Notes under the pieces: generated by a model
Databases searched by the model: none
Seen by the model: only the letters and a program-made list of their open reading frames with translations
What the model was told of the DNA's origin: nothing
Translations under genes and position numbers: made by a program
Shown: positions 43,474-52,348 of the stretch, piece after piece
Position numbering within the stretch: the stretch's first letter is position 1
How the letters are laid out: every line of letters starts with the position of its first letter
NCBI GenBank assembly: GCA_034421015.1
Contig: DAOUKT010000024.1
Span: 46,091 to 110,090 of the forward strand
DNA: 64,000 nt
Origin: DAOUJW01 sp034421015
GTDB taxonomy: Bacteria > Chloroflexota > Dehalococcoidia > Lucifugimonadales > UBA2985
Reading direction: 5' to 3'

Positions 43474-46023
43474 ATGGCTGAGCAACAGGTATCGCAGCCT
43501 CTCTCGGGCCTTCGGGTCCTGGATCTGACCCACGGCATCGCCGGACCTTACTGCACCAAGCTCCTTGCCGACCACGGCGCAGACGTCATCAAGGTGGAGC
43601 GTCCGGGCGCGGGAGACTTCGCTCGTGAGATGGGCCCCTTTCCCAACGATGCGTCACATCCTGAGAAGAGCGGCTTATTCCTCTTCCTAAACACCAACAA
43701 GCGGGGCATCACCCTTGACCTGAAGAGCCCGGAGGGCGTCGAGGCCGTGAAGGAAATGGCCAGGGGCGCGGACGTCCTGGTTGAGAGCTTCAAGCCCGGG
43801 ACGATGGAGAGCCTGGGTCTCGGCTACGATACCCTCTCCAAGATCAACCCGAACCTTCTGATGACGGCCGTCAGCAACTTCGGGCAGACCGGCCCCTACC
43901 GGGACTACCTCTCCTCCGAGATCACCCTGTACGCCATGGGCGGCAGGATGAACGGCTCCGGGCTGCCTGACCGCTATCCCCTCAAGCTGGGTGGAAACCA
44001 CTGCCTGTACCAGGCGGGAAACGTGGCTGCAATGGCCACGCTCATGGCCTGGCACGCCAGGGAGAACAAGGGAACGGGCGGCCAGTACATCGACGTTTCC
44101 ATGTATGAGACCCAGATGGGTTCCATCAACGGGCGTCTTCTGGGGCTGGTGCAGTACCAGTACACCGGCGAAAAGGGGAAGCGCCTGGGGCCCATAAGGG
44201 CGGGATATCCGGGCGGCATCTACCCCTGCCTTGACGGCTACATTTCGGTATCGGTGGGCGGCGCGCGGTGGCCCTCCCTCTGCAATGCCCTGGGCAGGCC
44301 GGACCTCATCGAAAGCTACTACGGGACGGCTTTGGGACAGGTTGACCTGGACGCCCGGGACGAGTTTGAAGGCACCATCTGGCTCCCCTGGCTGTTTGAG
44401 AGGACCATGAAGGAGATTGTGGAGACCGGCCAGGCCAACGAGATGCTCATCTCCCCCATCGTGACCATCGACTTTGCCATGGACGACCACCCGCAACTGG
44501 CGTTCCGCAACTACTTCCAGGAGATAGACCATCCGGTGGCGGGCAAGTTCCGATACCCGGGCGCGCCCATATTCAACCAGCACGGCTGGTGGAAGATCGA
44601 CAGGCCCGCCCCCACCCTGGGCCAGCACAACAAGGAAGTGCTCGATGGAGGACCGGGAGTCGCAGGCGCGTGGGATGGCTCCGAGTCGAAGGACGCCGTC
44701 GGCGATTCTGCGCCGGAAGCCGGTTCCGGGAAGAAGCTGCCCCTGGAGGGCGTGCGAGTGGTGGACATGACCGTGATATGGGCCGGGCCATACGGCACCA
44801 TGCACCTGGGTGACATGGGCGCGGAGGTCATCAGGGTGGAGACCCTGCAGCGCATGCCTCCGGGCCGGGGACAGTTCGCGCGACCCGACCCTGATGCTGA
44901 GAAGAAGCGGGCCGCCTCGTCCTACCCCAACCGGGAGCCCGGCGAGCGCCCCTGGAACCGGGCCGCCAACTTCAACATGCACGCCCGGAACAAGCACAGC
45001 ATGACCCTGGACCTCAACTCTCCCATGGGCCTGGAGACCTTCCGCCGCCTGATTGAAGAGAGCGACCTGTTCATCGAGAACAACGCCTTCGGGTCAATGG
45101 CAAAGCTGGGAATCGACTACGCCACGGTCAGCCAGTGGAACCCGCGGCTGATCATGATCTCCACCTGCGGCTTCGGGCAGACCGGCCCCTGGAACTACTA
45201 CCGGGGCATTGGGACACAGTTCGAGTTCGCAATAGGCCACGCATCGGTCATGGGCTACCCGGACATGGACTTCGAGGGCTCGCCGGGTTCGGTTGCAACT
45301 GACGCCTCCTCCGGCGTGACCATCGCCATCGCCGCCATAATGGCGCTGAAGCAGAGGGAGAAGACCGGCAAAGGCATGTTCGTGGACGTTGCGCTGGCGG
45401 AGAATTTCCTACCTCAACTGGGCGAGCTTTTCATGGAGTACAGCATGACCGGCCGGGTGCCGGGCAATCCGGGCAACAGGGACCACCTGCGCCGGGCCGT
45501 GCAGGGCTGCTATCAGGTGGCCGGAGACGATGAGTGGATTACCATCTCCATAGGCAAGATCGAGCAGTGGCGCTCCCTGTGCGAGCTGATGGAAAAGCCG
45601 GAGCTGGCCTCGGACGAGCGATTCCAGGACATGGCCGGGCTGTGGGCCAATCACAACGATTTTGATCGCATCGTCTCCGAGTGGACGGCAGACAAGGACA
45701 ACTTTGAGCTGTTCAACCGGCTACAGAAGGCGGGCGTGACCGCAGGCCCAGTGGTGCACGAGGCCCACGCCTACGCCGATCCTCACATGAAGGAGCGCGG
45801 TTTCTTTGTGGAAATCAACCCGCCTGAGGTGGGCCCGCACAGGTACCCCGGCTGCACCTACAAGATATCCGGGATACCCTTCGAGGTGCGCAAGCCTCCC
45901 GTGAGGCTGGGCGAGGACAACGACTACGTTTATCGAGACGTGCTGGGCCTGACGGAGGAGGAGTACGACCACCTGAAGGAGCTTGGGCACATCGGGATGG
46001 ACTTCGCTCCCCACGTGAGGTAG
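43474..46023 (+). CDS. Tandem-fused CaiB/BaiF (type III) CoA-transferase
   Basis: Two complete family III CoA-transferase units in one 849-residue chain. Unit 1 (about 8-395) has PLSGLRVLDLTHGIAGPYC, GADVIKVERPG and the catalytic Asp in GQYIDVSMYETQ. Unit 2 (about 425-845) has PLEGVRVVDMTVIWAGPYG, GAEVIRVETLQ and Asp in GMFVDVALAENF. These enzymes move CoA between carboxylic acids and normally form an interlocked dimer of about 400-residue chains; the fusion supplies both halves from one gene. Both Asp residues are kept, so both sites may work. The acid substrates are unknown. Confidence 0.9.
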   Translation: MAEQQVSQPLSGLRVLDLTHGIAGPYCTKLLADHGADVIKVERPGAGDFAREMGPFPNDASHPEKSGLFLFLNTNKRGITLDLKSPEGVEAVKEMARGADVLVESFKPGTMESLGLGYDTLSKINPNLLMTAVSNFGQTGPYRDYLSSEITLYAMGGRMNGSGLPDRYPLKLGGNHCLYQAGNVAAMATLMAWHARENKGTGGQYIDVSMYETQMGSINGRLLGLVQYQYTGEKGKRLGPIRAGYPGGIYPCLDGYISVSVGGARWPSLCNALGRPDLIESYYGTALGQVDLDARDEFEGTIWLPWLFERTMKEIVETGQANEMLISPIVTIDFAMDDHPQLAFRNYFQEIDHPVAGKFRYPGAPIFNQHGWWKIDRPAPTLGQHNKEVLDGGPGVAGAWDGSESKDAVGDSAPEAGSGKKLPLEGVRVVDMTVIWAGPYGTMHLGDMGAEVIRVETLQRMPPGRGQFARPDPDAEKKRAASSYPNREPGERPWNRAANFNMHARNKHSMTLDLNSPMGLETFRRLIEESDLFIENNAFGSMAKLGIDYATVSQWNPRLIMISTCGFGQTGPWNYYRGIGTQFEFAIGHASVMGYPDMDFEGSPGSVATDASSGVTIAIAAIMALKQREKTGKGMFVDVALAENFLPQLGELFMEYSMTGRVPGNPGNRDHLRRAVQGCYQVAGDDEWITISIGKIEQWRSLCELMEKPELASDERFQDMAGLWANHNDFDRIVSEWTADKDNFELFNRLQKAGVTAGPVVHEAHAYADPHMKERGFFVEINPPEVGPHRYPGCTYKISGIPFEVRKPPVRLGEDNDYVYRDVLGLTEEEYDHLKELGHIGMDFAPHVR

Positions 46024-46051
46024 CCCCGCATCTATCACCATACCGCAGGCC

Positions 46052-46092
46052 ACGGCGGCATCCACATTGAGTTGTGGACGCCGCCGTTTTCT
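46052..46092 (+). terminator. Terminator after the CoA-transferase
   Basis: ACGGCGGC...TCCAC pairs with GTGGA...GCCGCCGT (46,052-46,087), followed by TTTTCTT. It lies 28 bases after the stop. Confidence 0.7.
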
Positions 46093-46706
46093 TGTCTGCA
46101 CGCCCCTGCCATTCCCGGTCGCCTTGCCAGCGTTCTCAGAGCTTGTGCTATCGGATTATACCGCTCATCCTGAGCTTGTCGAACCCAATTCCTCAATCGA
46201 CACGAAAAGCTCCGGTACTCTTGGGCCGTCGATTTGGAGGCGGATAGCTGAGGCAGTCGAAAATCCAAAATGCTGCTGTGCTCTGGTTCATCCAGCTGGC
46301 CGACACCTACTATTTGTCTGGTTCAAATCCGCTCTGGTGGAGTGAGATGTCGAATCAGCTTCGAAAGAGTAGTCTCTTAGCCTTTATTCCTGCATCCATT
46401 AACCACACAATTGGATTAGAATCCGATTGTGTGGCGAAGATTACTTTCTTACCAGCCGAAACGCTAGGAGCAGGTATGAAGTATTCCGCCCCAAATTCAC
46501 TTCAATCTCTGCCGTATGGATTTTCCAATATCGCGACTCTCCACAAGGGTTCTCGTAAGTCTGTCCATTTTGACCCCCCAAAGAGGTTTAGTGAACTCTG
46601 ACACCCAAACGAAACTTGAGTAACTGTCAAGTAATGTATACACTAATCGTGACGACAAGTTAGGAGGCCGTTCAGGGTTGCAGCAAAAAGAAGGAGTCAC
46701 TCACTA
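46093..46706. other. Gene-free stretch at the left border of the accessory island
   Basis: No supported gene lies in these 610 bases. GC content drops sharply from left to right. Contents seen are a dispersed CATCCTGAGCTTGTCGAA motif near 46,167, a T-loop-like GGTTCAAATCC at 46,320, a long hairpin at 46,403, and a promoter (TTGAGT at 46,616, 17 bases, TACACT at 46,639) for the following gene. The mix suggests an old recombination junction. Confidence 0.45.
46403..46434. repeat. Long near-perfect hairpin at the island border
   Basis: CCACACAATTGGAT and ATCCGATTGTGTGG pair over 14 positions (one T-G wobble) around TAGA. It lies in the low-GC stretch about 300 bases before the TIR gene and could be a terminator or a protein-binding or recombination site. 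Confidence 0.5.
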
Positions 46707-49229
46707 ATGCTTTACTTGGCACATGCCTCTCAAGATAAGCAGATTGTGGATCGAGTTGCCCTCCAGCTAGGTAGACATGCCGTCGTCTACGACAAGTGGA
46801 CGTTTAAGGCCGGCGACTCATTACTCAAGGCCATGCAACAGGGTTTAGACGACTCCGATACCTTCGTGCTGTTCGCGAGCCGCAGTTCTCTACAATCTGT
46901 TTGGACAAACTACGAGATTGGCGAGGCGGAGTGGCGGTTAGCAGTTGGCAGACTTGGAAACGCGGTGACTGTGATACTAAGGGACGAGCTAGATATCGAG
47001 GAATTGCCGCCGTGGCTTACACACACATTGGTAATGACTTCGTCAAATCCCAAACACACTGCAAGGGCCCTCGTAGGCGAAGTTGGGCGCGAGTTAGACC
47101 CTTCTCCGGCTAGGTTTTTCATGGGCAGGGAGAAAGAGCTTTACGAAATGTCCTCCAAGCTTGCGCCTATCGACAACCCTCCTCCACGGATCGTGATAGT
47201 GCACGGACTTCAGGGCGTCGGGCGCCGTACTCTGCTAAGGCGTGCGGCCAGCGACTACTTGTCGCTAGATGTTTTGGTCGAGGTCGACTTGCTCGAAAAC
47301 GAAGGATTGACAGAGCTTTATATAAAACTCTGCGATGAGTCAAGAGGCTTTGAAACGCGTTCGGCCTTGGCTCAAGAGATTGAGGCATTTTCTGCATTGA
47401 ATTCGAATAGACAGGCAGAGGAAGTTGCGAAGATTCTTAGTCTAATGTGGGCGAACGGTGAGTCGGTTCTAGTGCACGATCGTGGCTCTCTCCTTAACGA
47501 GTCTGGGCAATACAATGAAGATTCGATACTACTAATGTCAGCCTTGGAGAATCATGAAGGTGTCTACCTCTTTATCGCTCAGCGGCGACGGCCGGACCTA
47601 ATAGGATTTCCACCGCCGGTGCCTCTGGCACTGCATCAAGCAGCACCTCTCGCATTGAATTCTATAGAACAACTCCTCCAAAGCTATCTCAAAGTGGCTG
47701 AAGTTAAGTCGCAGCCCAATGAGATCCGAGAACTAGCTGAGTATATGGGAGGGTATCCTCCTGCAGTCAACCTTGCCGTAACTCTGATTAAGCAATATGG
47801 TCTTGCGGTCATCCTGGCCGATAAGACGATACTAGTAGGTTTCCTCTCTCGAACTTTCGCTGATGCTCTCAAGCGAATTGTTCTTCCCCAGCATGGCGGA
47901 GCAATATTGAGAATCCTCGCTGGTTTCTCTTACTTGCCCCTAGGGGCAATTTCTGCTTCTGTCGGCGAACCGCAGGAGATCATTGCAGCCACTTTGCGCG
48001 CTTTGATGGATGAAAATCTAGTAGTAGTCTCCGATGCTGGACTCTACGCAGTATCTCCACCTGTAGTTCGTGGAGTAGAGACAGTCTTTGGTAGACCAAC
48101 TACTGCTGATTACGAAATCCTGGGAAGCTACCTACGGAAAGTACACTGGGGTCCAGATGCACCGCTTCCCGACCTTGATGTCATTGATGCTACGCTTGTA
48201 TCAATCGCCCGCAGCGACTCTACGGCGTTAGACGAATTCGGTGACGTCATTCTACCTTCAATGATTGAGCGGTATGCAGAACAGAGCTACCACAACAAAG
48301 ATTGGGCGACCGCAAAATCCCTTGCGCAGCGAGCACTCGCTGCAGATTCGAATCGCCACCGCGCAAGAAGGATTCTGTTTCAAGCCTTCGTACGAGAGAA
48401 TGAATGGCCTCAGGCTGAAGCGGTTCTTCGGGTTATCCAGGCCAACAACCGGAGAGACCGCTTCTATTTGGAGGGCTTTATGCTCTGGAAGAGGGGCGAT
48501 TTGGATGGTGCGGTAACCGCGTTCGAAGACGCCAGCAAGAGCGGCGATCACTCGCCATCGGTTCAGAGGGACAGAGCTCACTGTCTATTTCGTCTAGGGC
48601 GCACCACTGAAGCATGGGACGCCGTCAGGAAAGCTGACCAGTATTTCTCTGAGAATCGATTCGTTATCGACCTTGCTGCTCAAATTGCTATCGCGAAACG
48701 GGAATATGCGGCGGCGGCGGGCTACATAAGCAGGCTTGAGCGGCTCGATGACCCGGAGAATGTCGCTCATAGGAGGGCAACCCTCCTCATCGGCCAGGGT
48801 CGATTGCAGGAGGCCAGAGCCGAAGCAGAGCGCGCCATCAACTCTGCTAATCCACGGTTCGAGGCACTCTCTCAGCTTTGTGATGTGTACGTACGATTAG
48901 GAGATCAGCGAGCAGAGGATGCCATCAAAGAACTCAAGCCTGGAAATAACATGCACTACAGAGACGTTCAGTTGGGCCTAGAAGTGAAGCGTCTCCTGAG
49001 GGATGGCCATCACGGACGAGCAGCCAACCTGTGGATGGGAATAGGAAACAAGGGACTTCCAGTCCATAATGCACTCTGGGCAGAGATTCTTCGTCAACGA
49101 ATAGATGATCCTGCGACTTTACTTGTAGAGCGAAACGAAGCGGAGGCAGAACTTGTCTCGTTGGGGGCTGTATTCGACTTGCCATTGTCCGTGGACGAAG
49201 CATCCGATGATTTCGACATGGGCGCGTGA
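46707..49229 (+). CDS. TIR-STAND ATPase-TPR protein, candidate anti-phage effector
   Basis: An 840-residue protein with three parts. Residues 1-125 are a TIR domain: LYLAHASQDKQIVDRVALQL, the VVYDKWTFKAGDSLL loop, and SVWTNYEIGEAEW with the likely NADase catalytic Glu at 70. Residues about 138-420 are a STAND-type P-loop ATPase beginning FFMGREKELYEM; its Walker A reads HGLQGVGRRTLL (166-177), with Arg in place of the usual Lys. Residues about 540-820 are TPR-like helical repeats (NKDWATAKSLAQRALAADSN, RGDLDGAVTAFEDASKSGD). Such proteins sense infection through the repeats and deplete NAD+. Its base composition is clearly lower in GC than the core genes. Confidence 0.85.
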   Translation: MLYLAHASQDKQIVDRVALQLGRHAVVYDKWTFKAGDSLLKAMQQGLDDSDTFVLFASRSSLQSVWTNYEIGEAEWRLAVGRLGNAVTVILRDELDIEELPPWLTHTLVMTSSNPKHTARALVGEVGRELDPSPARFFMGREKELYEMSSKLAPIDNPPPRIVIVHGLQGVGRRTLLRRAASDYLSLDVLVEVDLLENEGLTELYIKLCDESRGFETRSALAQEIEAFSALNSNRQAEEVAKILSLMWANGESVLVHDRGSLLNESGQYNEDSILLMSALENHEGVYLFIAQRRRPDLIGFPPPVPLALHQAAPLALNSIEQLLQSYLKVAEVKSQPNEIRELAEYMGGYPPAVNLAVTLIKQYGLAVILADKTILVGFLSRTFADALKRIVLPQHGGAILRILAGFSYLPLGAISASVGEPQEIIAATLRALMDENLVVVSDAGLYAVSPPVVRGVETVFGRPTTADYEILGSYLRKVHWGPDAPLPDLDVIDATLVSIARSDSTALDEFGDVILPSMIERYAEQSYHNKDWATAKSLAQRALAADSNRHRARRILFQAFVRENEWPQAEAVLRVIQANNRRDRFYLEGFMLWKRGDLDGAVTAFEDASKSGDHSPSVQRDRAHCLFRLGRTTEAWDAVRKADQYFSENRFVIDLAAQIAIAKREYAAAAGYISRLERLDDPENVAHRRATLLIGQGRLQEARAEAERAINSANPRFEALSQLCDVYVRLGDQRAEDAIKELKPGNNMHYRDVQLGLEVKRLLRDGHHGRAANLWMGIGNKGLPVHNALWAEILRQRIDDPATLLVERNEAEAELVSLGAVFDLPLSVDEASDDFDMGA

Positions 49230-49493
49230 TTCCCACTCAGGTTCTTTCCATCATGTAGGAGAGGGACTTGAGTTAGAGAATTATGAATGCGGAGGGATAG
49301 GGAAAGAGCCTGCTGAGAGCATTGCGGCAGGCGCCTGATCCAGGTCCCGGCAAGGGCATGGCCATGAGTCAAGCGCCATATTGGTGCTGTGGGTGTGTGC
49401 GATGGTCGGTGGCACTCATAGTCTAGTACGCCATCTCCCAATGGGGCAGGATGCAGGCCCCGGTGTCGCTCAAGGCGAAGGTTTGCGTCATCC

Positions 49494-50405
49494 CTAGAAG
49501 AACCGCTGTATTCCTACCGCCATCAACCGCATGCCTGCGGCGCTAGCTCTAAGCCCGCCATACCAGCCCAAGGCAGCTATGAATATCATTCCAAATAGCA
49601 TGACGTAAGCGAGAATTATCAAGGCGGCATATGTCCAGACTGCAAGCAAGATCACAAGGCCGTCCTCAAAAAGGCTAGCCGTGGTCAATGAAGTAGTGGC
49701 GATGACTACCCAGCACACAACCACTGGTCGCCATCGGCCCTTGAATAGGCGACCTCTAACTGATTTGTCAGCGACCGCCATCGCAAGACCCACAGACAGC
49801 AGTGCAAGCAACCCCGGGTAAAAGTTCGGCATCTGGTACAGGCGATATTGAATAGTCATAAAGACCAAGAAGCCAATCAGTGCGAAAGCCGCGAAGCCGC
49901 ACCAGAAATAAAAGATGCGTCGTACCCAACTAAGGTGCTGCTTCCACAGGTATCCCAACGCGACGACCATGCCCACGTTGAGGGCAAGCACTGTCGGCCA
50001 GCCGTCATCGGACGCAATGACCCCCCCATTCAGCACTGTAAGTACGGCCAGCCACGGAGCCAACAGCTTCAATGTATCGGGGCGTTTGATTGCCTCGCTT
50101 GCACCTGTCAGATTCTGGGCAAGTGTTGCAGGTAAAAAACCGACAGCCCACACAATATCGCTTGGGACGCCCCACAAGAATCGAAGGAAGACACGTATCG
50201 CTATGGCGACGGTACCAAGACCTTCCTCCTGGCAATCGTTAATCTGCTCATGGAGGTCCGAGAGAATCTCAGCGCGGCGGGCCTCGCGCTCTTCCTCCGG
50301 GGCAGCAAGCGTGTAAAGCCAGGACCATCCAATCACCATAGACCGTGTGGCTGGCAAGGCAAACGCGTTGAGGAGGGTCAAGTAGATGTATTCCAGCATG
50401 TCCAT
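49494..50405 (-). CDS. Membrane partner of the PadR regulator (HAAS-like)
   Basis: The N-terminal 85 residues (MVIGWSWLYTLAAPEEEREARRAEILSDLHEQINDC) match the cytoplasmic domain common to membrane proteins paired with PadR regulators, with the pattern W-LYT-EI-SDLHE. About seven membrane segments follow over the remaining 215 residues. The ATG at 50,405 overlaps the PadR stop by one base (TAATG), so the two are translationally coupled. It probably acts as an anti-regulator or membrane sensor. A start nine codons earlier would overlap PadR more. Confidence 0.7.
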   Translation of the reverse strand: MDMLEYIYLTLLNAFALPATRSMVIGWSWLYTLAAPEEEREARRAEILSDLHEQINDCQEEGLGTVAIAIRVFLRFLWGVPSDIVWAVGFLPATLAQNLTGASEAIKRPDTLKLLAPWLAVLTVLNGGVIASDDGWPTVLALNVGMVVALGYLWKQHLSWVRRIFYFWCGFAAFALIGFLVFMTIQYRLYQMPNFYPGLLALLSVGLAMAVADKSVRGRLFKGRWRPVVVCWVVIATTSLTTASLFEDGLVILLAVWTYAALIILAYVMLFGMIFIAALGWYGGLRASAAGMRLMAVGIQRFF

Positions 50406-50767
50406 TAGCTTGATGGATTCCAAGCCCCCCAAACTGAAGGCATAGACTCAGTAGGCGTAGTCAACAATCTTGTCCCTACTGCGCTTCCATGTGCAGTGAG
50501 CTCATAAAACTTCCGACGGGGGCGATTATGCTCTGCGGCTACCACAGGGTCCTCCCAGCGACTAAGCAGAAACCCTTGTTTCTCGAGACGTCCTAGAGCC
50601 CGATAGAGAGTCCCATGCCCAATGAGAAGACGCGCCTCCTTCTGTTCCTTTATCTCCTTGGCCATTCCAAAACCGTGAAACTCGTATATGTGCCGCCTCT
50701 GGAGGTAAATGGCGGCCTCAAGGATTGACCGTTCGATTGGGAGTAGACTGCCTACTTTTCTTCGCAT
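50405..50767 (-). CDS. PadR-family transcriptional regulator
   Basis: A 120-residue winged-helix protein: LPIERSILEAAIYLQRRHIYEFHGFGMAKEI, LIGHGTLYRALGRLEKQGFLLSRWEDP (recognition helix) and RPRRKFYELTAHGSAVG (wing). The C-terminal part is short, so it is a PadR-s2-like form. The ATG at 50,767 begins six bases after the -10 box, so the mRNA is probably leaderless, and no ribosome site is present. It is followed directly by its membrane partner. Confidence 0.82.
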   Translation of the reverse strand: MRRKVGSLLPIERSILEAAIYLQRRHIYEFHGFGMAKEIKEQKEARLLIGHGTLYRALGRLEKQGFLLSRWEDPVVAAEHNRPRRKFYELTAHGSAVGTRLLTTPTESMPSVWGAWNPSS

Positions 50768-50773
50768 GGAAGA

Positions 50774-50803
50774 ACTATAAGCAGGTATATGCGTAATTGT
50801 CAA
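50774..50803 (-). promoter_or_regulatory. Strong promoter of the PadR gene
   Basis: Minus-strand TTGACA (50,798-50,803), 18-base spacer, TATAGT (50,774-50,779), then TCTTCC and the ATG. Confidence 0.55.
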
Positions 50804-51050
50804 GCCTCTTGCGTGACCGGTCTCTGAAAATTGAACTTGACCTCCCTGAGTGGAATTAAACCGTTCATCAGGAGCGACGTGTCCCACCCTTCTAGCGAAC
50901 CGCTTTACCTACGCGACCGTACCCAAGTCGACTGTCCAAGAGTACCGAAGTATTGCGTGTCGATTGTATCCAAAGAGTGAGGGTGCTGGCAGTTGTACAG
51001 CACCTTCTTGGGCGCTGAATGGGGTATAATCTACTTGAGGGACCAGAGTA

Positions 51051-51236
51051 ATGACCGAGAAGCAGGACAAGAAAATGCGACCTCGAGGTCGTCCGCCGCG
51101 GCGGGACAACCAGCCCATCCCCGACACCTTCGCGAACGTGTTGGAGGCGATGGTGAGGCCATCCAAGCCGACACCTGACGTGACAGCCAACCTCGAGGAT
51201 GAGCAAGTGGACGAGAAGGCAGATGACGACAGGTAG
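51051..51236 (+). CDS. Small basic protein with AT-hook-like motif (61 aa)
   Basis: The sequence MTEKQDKKMRPRGRPPRRDNQ contains RPRGRPPRR, resembling an AT-hook that binds the DNA minor groove. The C-terminal half is acidic (LEDEQVDEKADDD). A TATAAT at 51,025-51,030 and a GAGGG at 51,035 lie upstream, which supports a real start. No known family; it begins the string of small genes before the large restriction-modification gene. Confidence 0.5.
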   Translation: MTEKQDKKMRPRGRPPRRDNQPIPDTFANVLEAMVRPSKPTPDVTANLEDEQVDEKADDDR

Positions 51237-51255
51237 GCGGGGCTGAGAACGGCCC

Positions 51256-51516
51256 ATGTTGGAGGAGGACGCGGAGCAGCGGGTGGCGGCGCGAGAGCTG
51301 CAGGAGTGCCTAGAGGCCATCCAGCAGGACATGGAGAAGGTAAAGCGGAATGCTAGGCAGGCGTCCAGAGTTTATAGACGGGAGGCAGCATGCCGAGGAC
51401 CATTGTGCGCTACTACGACAGGAATAAGCCGGGGACACCGAGGTCATCGGCTATTCTCCATACGGTTAACTGCCCATCGGTTGCTTGGCATGTCGCAATC
51501 CAGATTGGTGAAGTAG
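51256..51516 (+). CDS. Possible small coiled-coil protein (86 aa)
   Basis: The first 45 residues are a charged, helical, coiled-coil-like stretch (LEEDAEQRVAARELQECLEAIQQ onward). The last 40 overlap the next gene's start in another frame and have no obvious structure. The ribosome site is poor. It may be a real gene or the 3' part may be chance. Confidence 0.3.
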   Translation: MLEEDAEQRVAARELQECLEAIQQDMEKVKRNARQASRVYRREAACRGPLCATTTGISRGHRGHRLFSIRLTAHRLLGMSQSRLVK

Positions 51517-51656
51517 TCGAGCGCCTTGATGGCCGTTGGGAGCGATTCGCGACGGAGGGTGAGACAGAACTGGCGGCGGAGACACATCACGTTTGGCGCA
51601 ATGACGCCACGACATCGGTAAACTACACGCCTTATTGTTGTGAGCGACGGAATTAG
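51390..51656 (+). CDS. Unknown 88-residue protein
   Basis: A small soluble protein beginning PRTIVRYYDRNKPGTPRSSAILHTVNC, with a GGGAGG ribosome site 6-10 bases before the ATG. Three cysteines and several His are present (HTVNC, TPYCC) but no standard metal motif. It lies in the low-annotation cluster upstream of the restriction-modification gene; no family is recognised. Confidence 0.5.
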   Translation: MPRTIVRYYDRNKPGTPRSSAILHTVNCPSVAWHVAIQIGEVVERLDGRWERFATEGETELAAETHHVWRNDATTSVNYTPYCCERRN

Positions 51657-51729
51657 TGTGGACTCAAGGGCAGACTATCGGCCTTGGGCTAATAGGCGGC
51701 GAGTTTGGTAAAGGTCAGTAGGAGAGTTG

Positions 51730-52020
51730 ATGGCTCGGATCATACTGCACCGCAAGGAAAACGGCCAATGGTTGAAGATCGCCACGGGTGTGGTCTATAT
51801 TATGCGTGACGGGGATTGGCGAGAGACGACGAAGGCCGAGATGGACATCTTGGAACTCCAAATCACGCAGTCGGATAATAGAGTGGCTCACGAAGACCTT
51901 GACATCGGTATGGATCTGCCTTCACGGCGGTCAGGGGAGGAGGGCAGCTACTACGTCCTGCTTTACCCCTTGGCAGCGAATGGCGAATTTTGGGACGGGG
52001 ATGTGTGGTCAGTGGGATAG
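51730..52020 (+). CDS. Unknown 96-residue protein
   Basis: A small acidic protein (MARIILHRKENGQWLKIATGVVYI onward), likely all-beta at the start, with TAGGAG just before the ATG. A TTG one codon earlier is the other possible start. No family is recognised; it belongs to the run of small same-strand genes at 51,051-52,302. Confidence 0.5.
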   Translation: MARIILHRKENGQWLKIATGVVYIMRDGDWRETTKAEMDILELQITQSDNRVAHEDLDIGMDLPSRRSGEEGSYYVLLYPLAANGEFWDGDVWSVG

Positions 52021-52104
52021 CATCGCTTATGTTCTCCAAGTCAGCTATACTAACGTGGTGCATGTTAGTCCTTTTCCTTGCTCCTTATGCGGGGAGAACA
52101 TCCC

Positions 52105-52302
52105 ATGCCTTACGTGATCAATCCCGGCTTCCTGTGTGAGAGATGCAGCCACCGCTGGATACTCAAGCAGCCCGGCATGCGGGATCCAAAGAACTGCCCC
52201 AAGCGCAAATCCCTTTACTGGAATTCGGAGCGCAAGCATCCAGTTTGTCTCAACGTCAATCCTTTGAATAACGATTGGACGGTCGACCACGAGAGTCGGT
52301 AA
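52105..52302 (+). CDS. Degenerate zinc-ribbon protein (65 aa)
   Basis: The sequence PGFLCERCSHRWILKQPGMRDPKNCPKRKSLYWN follows the common bacterial zinc-ribbon pattern CxRCxHxW...P..CPxCxSxYW, but the fourth cysteine is replaced by arginine (CPKRKS), so classic four-cysteine zinc binding is broken. GGGGAG lies nine bases before the ATG at 52,105. The gene ends 46 bases before the large restriction-modification gene. Confidence 0.6.
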   Translation: MPYVINPGFLCERCSHRWILKQPGMRDPKNCPKRKSLYWNSERKHPVCLNVNPLNNDWTVDHESR

Positions 52303-52348
52303 CGAACTAAAGCTGCGGCAAATGGGAGAGAACCCTTAGGGGGAAGCG

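Noticed and set aside
46300..46350. Possible tRNA gene around GGTTCAAATCC
   Set aside because: The T-loop-like bases are present, but the flanking bases do not pair as a T stem, and no acceptor, D or anticodon arm can be formed upstream. Mentioned only as a possible relic.
46561..46600. TTTTGACCCCCCAAAG as an IS3-type end
   Set aside because: Only one short match with no inverted partner or transposase fragment; too weak to call.
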